NCBI GenBank assembly: GCA_002304945.1
Contig: DBPQ01000138.1
Coordinates: 1 to 6,369, forward strand
Reading direction: 5' to 3'
From: Actinomycetales bacterium UBA1416
GTDB taxonomy: Bacteria; Actinomycetota; Actinomycetes; Actinomycetales; Actinomycetaceae
DNA length: 6,369 nt
Part shown: positions 1 to 5,219 of the stretch, piece by piece
Position numbering within the stretch: position 1 is the first letter of the stretch
Layout of the letters: every line of letters starts with the position of its first letter
Made by a program: the position numbers and the translations under genes
Notes under the pieces: generated by a model
What the model saw: only the letters and a program-made list of their open reading frames with translations
The model's database searches: none
Told to the model about the DNA's origin: nothing

Positions 1-449
1 GTCCACTTGAACTCCGGGTCCTCCTCGAAGTACTGGTTCATCAACGGCCAGTACGCCAGGTACTCCCAGTACCGGCACCGGAACGAGTTCGCCGACGCCA
101 TGATCTCGTTGCCGATCGTCAGCAGGATGTCCCGCGGCGGCATCTGCGTCATACCCGACTGCGCCCGGAAGTCCGGCGTCACGATCTGCTGGTTCCACTG
201 CAACGGGGTCGGCCGGTCCACCTTGATCCCCAGGCCCTCAAGGATCTTGGCGTAGTTGTCCAACTGCTCATTCGCGGCCTCGACCGTCGCGGTGGGGCGC
301 GGACCCCACATGCCCCGCATCTCCGAGTCAACCGGAACCTTCTCCGAGGTCGCCGGCTCCTCGTCCGGGATCACCGAGAAGTCCGCACGACCCACGATCA
401 CGTGCTTCAGCGGGTCGTAGTCGTTCCAGGAATTGACGATCTTCGTCAT
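1..449 (-). CDS. Amidinotransferase of the glycine amidinotransferase (AGAT) / StrB1 family, N-terminal part only
   Basis: This family moves the amidino group of L-arginine to an acceptor amine, releasing ornithine; it belongs to the guanidino-modifying (pentein-fold) superfamily that also contains arginine deiminase. I translated it from ATG at 449-447; 149 codons are visible and the frame is still open at base 1. Matches to human AGAT are clear: DPLKHVIVGRA (residues 12-22), IKVDRPTPLQW (75-85), TPDF (91-94), MPPRDILLTIGNEI (103-116) and RCRYWEYLAY (124-133). D107 of PRD aligns with what I recall as the arginine-contacting Asp170 of human AGAT. The catalytic Asp, His and Cys lie further on, outside the window, so activity cannot be judged. 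The start is set by AAAGGAG at 461-455, five bases upstream. The gene follows arcC by 66 bases on the same strand, probably in one operon. The acceptor cannot be told: glycine, lysine, an aminocyclitol or another amine are all possible. Family is confident; substrate is not. Confidence 0.9.
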   Translation of the reverse strand, partial: MTKIVNSWNDYDPLKHVIVGRADFSVIPDEEPATSEKVPVDSEMRGMWGPRPTATVEAANEQLDNYAKILEGLGIKVDRPTPLQWNQQIVTPDFRAQSGMTQMPPRDILLTIGNEIMASANSFRCRYWEYLAYWPLMNQYFEEDPEFKW

Positions 450-454
450 ATCCA

Positions 455-461
455 CTCCTTT
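455..461 (-). promoter_or_regulatory. Strong ribosome binding site of the amidinotransferase gene
   Basis: The minus strand reads AAAGGAG, then five bases (TGGAT), then ATG at 449. It is the best Shine-Dalgarno match in the window and fixes the start codon of a gene whose end is not visible. A second, weaker copy of the same motif (ACACAAGGAA) lies about 16 bases further upstream. Confidence 0.75.
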
Positions 462-515
462 GTGTTGTGTTTCCTTGTGTGGCGGTACAACGGCGACCGG
501 GCGGCCGCCGGAGGT

Positions 516-1499
516 TCAGGCGCGGCGCACCTTGCGGGACTCGACGGGCTCCGGCATCGGGGGCCGGATGTCATCGGGTCCGCCGTAGTTGCCGCCGGGC
601 GTGATGATGGTGCCGGCGTCGCCGGCAACGATGTCCTCGGCGTCCTCGAGCCGGCCGATCGCAGCGGTGTCGCCCGTCAGTTCGACGAAGCGGCACGCGG
701 CCTCGACCTTCGGTCCCATGGAGCCGGCGGGGAAGCCACCGGCTCGCATGTAGGCCGGAGTCGCGCGGCTGATCGCGGACTGCTCGGGCGTGCCGTAGTT
801 CTCCATGACGTTCGGGACGTCGGTGAGGATCATGAGGAAGTCGGCCTCGAGCGCCTCGGCGAGGACGGCCGCGGTCAGGTCCTTGTCGATCACGGCCTCC
901 ACGCCCTTGCGCAGGCCACGCTCGTCGCGGATCACCGGGATGCCACCACCACCGGCGCAGACGACGACGGCTCCGGCCTCGACGAGCGTGCGGATGATCC
1001 GCGTCTCGACGATGCGCTGGGGCTTCGGCGAGCCGACGACCCGGCGGAAGTGGTTGCCGTCGGGCTTCATGACCCACCCGCGCTCCTCGGCGAGCTTCGC
1101 CGCCTCCTCCTCGGTGTAGACCTCGCCCACGAACTTCGTGGGGTTGTCGAACGCGGGGTCACCCGCGAGCACGAGGGTCTGGTTCACCACGGAGGCGACG
1201 TGCCGGCCGGGGAGGTGGTTCTGCAGCGACTGCAGCAACCAGTAGCCGATCATGCCCTGCGTCATGGCCCCGAGGGTGTCGAACGGGTAGGGCTCGCTCA
1301 GCTTGGGGTCGTTGGCGGACTGGAGGGCGAGGACGCCCACCTGGGGTCCGTTGCCGTGGGTGATGATGATCTCGTGGTGCTCGGCGAGCGGCGCGAGCGA
1401 CTCCACGGCGCGGTCGACGTTGTCGCGCTGGGGCTGGGCGTCGGGCTTCTCTCCCCGCTGGAGCAGGGCATTTCCGCCGAGGGCGATGACGATTCGCAT
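516..1499 (-). CDS. arcC: Carbamate kinase
   Basis: Cytoplasmic last step of the arginine deiminase pathway: carbamoyl phosphate plus ADP gives ATP, with carbamate decaying to ammonia and CO2. The 327-residue product shows the amino-acid kinase fold motifs in order: ALGGNAL (6-12), ITHGNGPQVG (46-55), the Gly-rich GGGGIPV (183-189), EAVIDKDLTA (201-210), LTDV (225-228) and GSMGPKV (259-265). The usual family length is about 310; the extra is a charged, Pro-rich tail after residue 304. The frame stays open upstream to 1736 inside arcB, but the family begins at MRIVIALGGNAL, so ATG at 1499 is chosen; GGAG at 1510-1507 sits seven bases before it. Only four bases separate it from the arcB stop, which points to translational coupling. 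A short gap leads to the amidinotransferase gene. Very sure of function. Confidence 0.97.
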   Translation of the reverse strand: MRIVIALGGNALLQRGEKPDAQPQRDNVDRAVESLAPLAEHHEIIITHGNGPQVGVLALQSANDPKLSEPYPFDTLGAMTQGMIGYWLLQSLQNHLPGRHVASVVNQTLVLAGDPAFDNPTKFVGEVYTEEEAAKLAEERGWVMKPDGNHFRRVVGSPKPQRIVETRIIRTLVEAGAVVVCAGGGGIPVIRDERGLRKGVEAVIDKDLTAAVLAEALEADFLMILTDVPNVMENYGTPEQSAISRATPAYMRAGGFPAGSMGPKVEAACRFVELTGDTAAIGRLEDAEDIVAGDAGTIITPGGNYGGPDDIRPPMPEPVESRKVRRA

Positions 1500-1503
1500 G
1501 TCC

Positions 1504-2505
1504 CTACTCCCCCAGGGTGGCGACCATGACCGCCTTGATCGTGTGCATGCGGTTCTCCGCCTGGTCGAAGACCACGGAGGCCTCGGACTCGAAGACCTCG
1601 TCGGTGACCTCGAGGGACTCCATGCCTGTCTTGGCGTAGATGTCCTCGCCCACCTTGGTGTTGCGGTCGTGGAAGGCCGGCAGGCAGTGCAGGAACTTGG
1701 CGTTCGGGTTGCCGGTCGCCGCCATGAGTTCGGCATTCACCTGGTAGGGGGCGAGGAGGGCGATGCGCTCGTCCCAGACCTCCTTGGGTTCGCCCATGGA
1801 GACCCAGACGTCGGTGTAGATGAAGTCGCAGCCGGCGACGCCGTCCTTGGCGTCCTCCGTCAGCGTCACCTTCGCGCCGGTCTCCGCGGCGATCCGCTCG
1901 GCCTCCGCGACGATCGCGGCATCGTTCTGAAGCGCCTTCGGGGCCACCATGCGGACATCCATGCCCATCATGGCGCCGGCGATGAGGAGGGAGTTCGCGA
2001 CGTTGTTGCGTGCGTCCCCGACGTACGCGAACGCGATCTCGTTGTACTCCTTGCCGGAGGTCTCGTGCATCGTGAGCTGGTCCGCGAGCATCTGGGTGGG
2101 GTGCCAGTCGTCGGTGAGGCCGTTCCAGACCGGGACGCCGGACAGCTCGGCGAGCACCTCGACGTGCTCCTGCTTGCTGCCGCGGAACTCGATGCCGTCG
2201 TAGAAGCGGCCCAGCACCCGGGCGGTGTCCGCGACCGACTCCTTGTGGCCCATCTGCGACCCGCTCGGGTCGAGGTAGGTGACGTGCGCGCCCTGGTCGA
2301 ACGCGGCGACCTCGAACGAACACCGCGTGCGGGTCGAGGTCTTCTCGAAGATCAGGGCGATGTTCTTCTTCGCGAGGTGGTGGACCTCGCGGCCCTCCTT
2401 CTTGGCGGCCTTCAGTTCGGCCGACAGGTCGAGCAGGTACCGCCACTCCTCGGGAGTGAAGTCCAGCTCCTTCAGGAAGCTGCGGCCCTTCAGGTCGACG
2501 CTCAT
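1504..2505 (-). CDS. arcB: Ornithine carbamoyltransferase, catabolic type by context
   Basis: In the arginine deiminase pathway this enzyme runs toward phosphorolysis of citrulline, giving ornithine and carbamoyl phosphate for ArcC. The 333-residue product is full length for the family. Visible motifs: the carbamoyl phosphate loop FEKTSTRTRCSFE (residues 53-65, STRTR at 57-61), the DWHPTQ motif (133-138), the ornithine-binding segment TDVWVSMG (231-238) and HCLPAFHD (273-280) with the catalytic Cys274. The ATG at 2505 has AAAGGA five bases upstream (2516-2511). It lies 52 bases after arcA and 4 bases before arcC, so arcABC looks like one transcript. The catabolic assignment rests on the neighbours; sequence alone does not rule out an anabolic role, and no separate argF is seen between argD and argG here. 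Confidence 0.97.
   Translation of the reverse strand: MSVDLKGRSFLKELDFTPEEWRYLLDLSAELKAAKKEGREVHHLAKKNIALIFEKTSTRTRCSFEVAAFDQGAHVTYLDPSGSQMGHKESVADTARVLGRFYDGIEFRGSKQEHVEVLAELSGVPVWNGLTDDWHPTQMLADQLTMHETSGKEYNEIAFAYVGDARNNVANSLLIAGAMMGMDVRMVAPKALQNDAAIVAEAERIAAETGAKVTLTEDAKDGVAGCDFIYTDVWVSMGEPKEVWDERIALLAPYQVNAELMAATGNPNAKFLHCLPAFHDRNTKVGEDIYAKTGMESLEVTDEVFESEASVVFDQAENRMHTIKAVMVATLGE
1507..1510 (-). promoter_or_regulatory. Ribosome binding site that decides the arcC start, at the end of arcB
   Basis: The minus strand reads GGGGGAG directly before the arcB TAG stop (1506-1504), then GGGAC, then ATG at 1499. GGAG is seven bases from that ATG. Since the arcC frame is open for another 237 bases upstream, this site together with the conserved N-terminus is what places the start at 1499 rather than 1736. 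Its position under the arcB stop codon suggests that arcC translation depends on ribosomes finishing arcB. Confidence 0.65.
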
Positions 2506-2557
2506 GTGTGTCCTTTCGAGAACGGTGTCGTGGTTGGTTGTGGCTTGGTCGTGAAGG

Positions 2558-3784
2558 TCAGATGTCTTCGCGGAGCGTGGGGCAGCTCATGCACCGGGGG
2601 CCGCCGCGGCCGCGGCCGAGCTCGGCGCTCGGCACGGTGATGACGCGGACGCCCTCGGACTCGAGGTACGCGTTCGCGACGGTGTTGCGGTCGTAGGCGA
2701 CGACGACGTTCGGCTGCACGGTCAGGACGTTGCAGGCGTCGTTCCACTGGCCGCGCTCGGCCGCGAAGTTGTCCTCGGGGGTGGTGAGCACCCGGATCTC
2801 CGGGACGTCGAGGGCCTGTGCGATCACCGTGTGCATGTCCTCACCGGGGGCGGTGGAGACCTCGATCTCGCCGGGCCTCCCGCCCCGGGTGATCGTGACG
2901 GAGGGCAGCATCCCAAGGTGCTTGTACTTCAGGAAGGTGTTCTCGTTCACCATCGTCATGACGGTGTCGAGGTGCATCTGGGCACGGTCCCTGAGCATGA
3001 CGACGCCGACGACGGTCCGGACCTCGTCGCTGTTCCACAGCAGAGCCCGGGCGAGTCGCTCGAAGCCGGAGGGGGTCGTCCGCTCCGAGAGCCCGACGAG
3101 TACGGCGCCGTTGCCGATCACCTCGACGTCGCCGCCCTCGATCGTGGCGGGCCCGTCGGCGAGGCCGCCGGACCAGCGCTTGAAGTCCTGGCCGGCGAAC
3201 CGCGGGTGCCAGCGGTAGATCGCCTCGAAGTTGACCGTCTCGCGCTGGCGGGCGGGCATCTGCATGGAGTTGATCGAGACGCCGCCGTACACCCAGCAGG
3301 TCGTGTCACGCGTGAAGTAGTGGTTGGGGAGGCAACGAAGGAGCATGAAGTCGCCGTCGGAGCGGGCGAAGTACGCCGACTCGCGGGCGCCGATCCGCTC
3401 GAGCAGTTCGTCCTTCGTGATGCCCACGATGAGGTGCTCGGCCAGCTCGGCGGCGCTCAGCGTGTCGGCGTACTCGCGCATGTAGCGATTGCCGGAGACG
3501 CCGTACCAGCGCTCCTCGAAGGTCTCGGCGGAGACGTACTCGCGGGCCTCGGGGATCTCGAGGGTCTCGGCGAGGAGCTCCTGGACGTAGAGGACCTCGG
3601 CGCCCTCGGCTCGCAGCGCGTCGGCGAACACGTCGTGGTCGCGCTGCGCCTGCCCGGTCCACATCACGTCGTCGAAGAGGAGCGCGTCCTTGTTCGACGG
3701 GGTGAGGCGATCCATCTCCAGGCCGGGCCGGTGCACGATCACCTGGCGGAGTTGACCGACCTCGGAAGCAACGTGGTACGTCAT
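2558..3784 (-). CDS. arcA: Arginine deiminase
   Basis: Cytoplasmic first step of the pathway: L-arginine plus water gives citrulline and ammonia. The product is 408 residues, normal for the family. Landmarks: SEVGQLRQVIVHRPG (7-21), PNHYFTRD (153-160) with the substrate-binding Asp160, IEGGDV (215-220), MHLDTV (270-275) with the catalytic His271 and Asp273, and the C-terminal GRGRGGPRCMSCPTLR with the nucleophile Cys398, matching Cys406 of the Pseudomonas enzyme. All expected catalytic residues are present. The start MTYHVASEVGQLR at 3784 fits the family N-terminus, but no clear Shine-Dalgarno precedes it; a four-codon upstream frame overlaps the ATG instead. It heads arcA-arcB-arcC and lies behind a gap with two palindromes that could be operators. 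No arginine/ornithine antiporter gene (arcD) or arc regulator gene is in the window. Confidence 0.98.
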   Translation of the reverse strand: MTYHVASEVGQLRQVIVHRPGLEMDRLTPSNKDALLFDDVMWTGQAQRDHDVFADALRAEGAEVLYVQELLAETLEIPEAREYVSAETFEERWYGVSGNRYMREYADTLSAAELAEHLIVGITKDELLERIGARESAYFARSDGDFMLLRCLPNHYFTRDTTCWVYGGVSINSMQMPARQRETVNFEAIYRWHPRFAGQDFKRWSGGLADGPATIEGGDVEVIGNGAVLVGLSERTTPSGFERLARALLWNSDEVRTVVGVVMLRDRAQMHLDTVMTMVNENTFLKYKHLGMLPSVTITRGGRPGEIEVSTAPGEDMHTVIAQALDVPEIRVLTTPEDNFAAERGQWNDACNVLTVQPNVVVAYDRNTVANAYLESEGVRVITVPSAELGRGRGGPRCMSCPTLREDI

Positions 3785-3795
3785 CGTTCACTCAT
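3781..3795 (-). other. Possible four-codon upstream reading frame overlapping the arcA start
   Basis: The minus strand reads ATG AGT GAA CGA TGA, a Met-Ser-Glu-Arg mini-frame whose TGA shares bases with the arcA ATG (ATGA overlap). I see no Shine-Dalgarno before this ATG. It could pass ribosomes to arcA, which itself lacks a clear site, and its last sense codon is arginine (CGA, a rarely favoured codon in high-GC bacteria). Such a short frame can arise by chance, so this is only a suggestion. Confidence 0.2.
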
Positions 3796-3832
3796 TTCGG
3801 TTGTCGCGGTCTGTGAGCCAGCTTACCGACAT

Positions 3833-3850
3833 CTGGTACGGACGTACCAG
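3833..3850. promoter_or_regulatory. 18-base palindrome upstream of arcA, candidate operator
   Basis: The plus strand reads CTGGTACGGACGTACCAG: two 8-base arms with a two-base centre and no mismatch. It can be seen as half-sites TGGTAC and GTACCA starting ten bases apart, about one helical turn, as expected for a dimeric regulator. It sits 48 bases before the arcA start, near where a promoter should lie. The TGGT...ACCA pattern resembles GntR-family operators, but no regulator gene is in the window. The arms could also fold as a 7-pair RNA hairpin in the arcA leader. Confidence 0.5.
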
Positions 3851-3855
3851 GGACT

Positions 3856-3865
3856 TTGGTACCAA
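3856..3865. promoter_or_regulatory. Second TGGTAC palindrome upstream of arcA
   Basis: TTGGTACCAA is a perfect ten-base palindrome with the same TGGTAC/GTACCA core as the larger palindrome five bases away. The pair looks like a two-part operator or a promoter with overlapping regulator sites for the arcABC transcript. No convincing -35/-10 pair could be fixed around it. Confidence 0.4.
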
Positions 3866-3930
3866 TGTTCCAGAGCCGAACCGACCTCCAGGACGCCGGA
3901 CGCTCTCGAGGAGGACGCCCGAGCACACCG

Positions 3931-3968
3931 ACGGCCTCCCCGTCCGGAGTGCGGATCGGGAAGGCCGT
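3931..3968 (-). terminator. Stem-loop after argG, likely transcription terminator
   Basis: On the minus strand ACGGCCTTCCC (3968-3958) pairs with GGGGAGGCCGT (3941-3931) across eleven positions with one G-U pair. An inner TCCG/CGGA pair extends the stem around a CACTC loop. It begins 12 bases after the argG stop. No run of T follows, which is common for actinobacterial terminators but means it could also be an RNA-stabilising or attenuating hairpin. Its position would separate argG transcription from arcABC. Confidence 0.6.
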
Positions 3969-3980
3969 GGGGAAGCTGCC

Positions 3981-5219
3981 TCAGCGCAGGCGGAGATTCT
4001 CCGATCCGAGGTCGGCGCCGGTGCCGAAGGCCTGATCCCGGCGGGCCGCGAGCTTCGACGTCATCCCGAAGATCTCGATGAATCCCCGGGCCTGCGACTG
4101 GTCGTACACATCGCCCTCGTCGTAGGTGGCGAGGTTGAAGTCGTACAGGGACGCGTCCGACCGCCGGCCGGTCACGACGGCGCGGCCGCCGTGCAGCACC
4201 ATCCGGATGTCACCCGAGACGTGGACCTGGGTGTCCTCGAGGAAGGCGTCGAGGGAGCGCTTCAGCGGCGAGTACCACTGCCCGTCGTACACCAGGGTGG
4301 TCCAGCGGTCCTCGATGCCCTTCTTGAACCGGGCGTGCTCGCGCTCGAGCGTGACGTTCTCCAACTCGCGGTGGGCGGTGATGAGGGCGATGGCACCGGG
4401 AGCCTCGTACACCTCGCGGGACTTGATGCCGACGAGCCGATCCTCGACGACGTCGATCCGGCCCACCCCCTGGGCTCCGGCACGGCGGTTGAGCTCCATG
4501 ATCGCCTGCAGCGGGGTCACGGGGTCCCCGTCGAGGGCAACCGGGATCCCTCGCTCGAAGCTGATGACCACCTCGTCCGGCACGGGCGGGTAGGCCGGGT
4601 CGTCGGTGTAGTTGTACACGTCCTTGGTCGGACCGTTCCAGATGTCCTCGAGGTAACCGGTCTCGATCGCCCGACCCCACACGTTCTGGTCAATCGAGAA
4701 CGGGTTGTTCTTCGTGGTCTCGATCGGCAGGTGGTGTGCCTCCGCGTACTCGATGGCCCGGTCCCGCGTGAGCGCGAGGTCCCGGACCGGGGCGATGCAC
4801 GTGAGGTCGGGGGCCAGGGAGCTGATGCCCACCTCGAAGCGGACCTGGTCGTTTCCCTTTCCGGTGGAGCCGTGCGCCACGGTCGTCGCGCCGAAGGCGC
4901 GCGCGGCGCGGACGAGGTGCTTGACGATGACGGGCCGGGAGAGGGCGGAAACCAGCGGGTAGGCGTCCATGTAGAGCGCGTTCGCCTTCAGTGCCGGCAT
5001 GCAGTACTCGGTTGCGAACTCGTCCCGGGCGTCCGCCACCCAGGCCTCGACGGCGCCGCAGTCGAGGGCGCGCTGCCGGATGACGTCGAGGTCCTCGCCG
5101 CCCTGGCCGAGGTCGACGGCGACGGCGATGACCTCCATCCCGGTCGCCTGCTCGATCCAGCCGATCGCGACGGAGGTGTCGAGGCCTCCGGAGTAGGCGA
5201 GGACGACGCGATCGGTCAT
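3981..5219 (-). CDS. argG: Argininosuccinate synthase
   Basis: Cytoplasmic enzyme of arginine biosynthesis: citrulline, aspartate and ATP give argininosuccinate, AMP and pyrophosphate. The 412-residue product is slightly longer than the roughly 400 of the type I family because of a short tail after residue 395. Motifs: the ATP pyrophosphatase loop AYSGGLDTS (8-16), VDLGQGGEDL (35-44), VAHGSTGKGNDQVRFE (114-129), TTKNNPFSIDQNVWGR (168-183), RRAGAQGVGRIDVVEDR (245-261) and YDGQWYSPLK (311-320). The ATG at 5219 overlaps the aminotransferase stop as ATGA, and GGAGGG lies at 5233-5228 inside that gene, so translation is coupled. A stem-loop follows. In many actinobacteria argF and argR lie between argD and argG; here they are absent from that junction. 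Citrulline made by ArcA and cleaved by ArcB is also the substrate of this enzyme. Confidence 0.98.
   Translation of the reverse strand: MTDRVVLAYSGGLDTSVAIGWIEQATGMEVIAVAVDLGQGGEDLDVIRQRALDCGAVEAWVADARDEFATEYCMPALKANALYMDAYPLVSALSRPVIVKHLVRAARAFGATTVAHGSTGKGNDQVRFEVGISSLAPDLTCIAPVRDLALTRDRAIEYAEAHHLPIETTKNNPFSIDQNVWGRAIETGYLEDIWNGPTKDVYNYTDDPAYPPVPDEVVISFERGIPVALDGDPVTPLQAIMELNRRAGAQGVGRIDVVEDRLVGIKSREVYEAPGAIALITAHRELENVTLEREHARFKKGIEDRWTTLVYDGQWYSPLKRSLDAFLEDTQVHVSGDIRMVLHGGRAVVTGRRSDASLYDFNLATYDEGDVYDQSQARGFIEIFGMTSKLAARRDQAFGTGADLGSENLRLR

Noticed and set aside
491..511. GC-rich inverted repeats between arcC and the amidinotransferase (GGCGGCCGCC and a short CGGCG/CGCCG stem)
   Set aside because: The palindrome has no loop and the alternative stem is only five pairs; short GC repeats are expected at this base composition, so I do not call a terminator.
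402..1529. Long plus-strand open frame opposite arcC
   Set aside because: Antisense shadow of arcC with no recognisable motif; the same holds for the plus-strand frames at 1303-2640 and 2831-4081.
1500..1736. Upstream extension of the arcC frame to 1736
   Set aside because: It would overlap arcB by more than 230 bases, its sequence is Ser/Arg/Thr/Pro-rich without family similarity, and the conserved carbamate kinase N-terminus begins at 1499.
3785..3930. A defined -35/-10 promoter and ArgR boxes upstream of arcA
   Set aside because: Candidate hexamers around the palindromes had poor matches or wrong spacing, and no clear ArgR box was seen; a promoter must exist nearby but I cannot place it.
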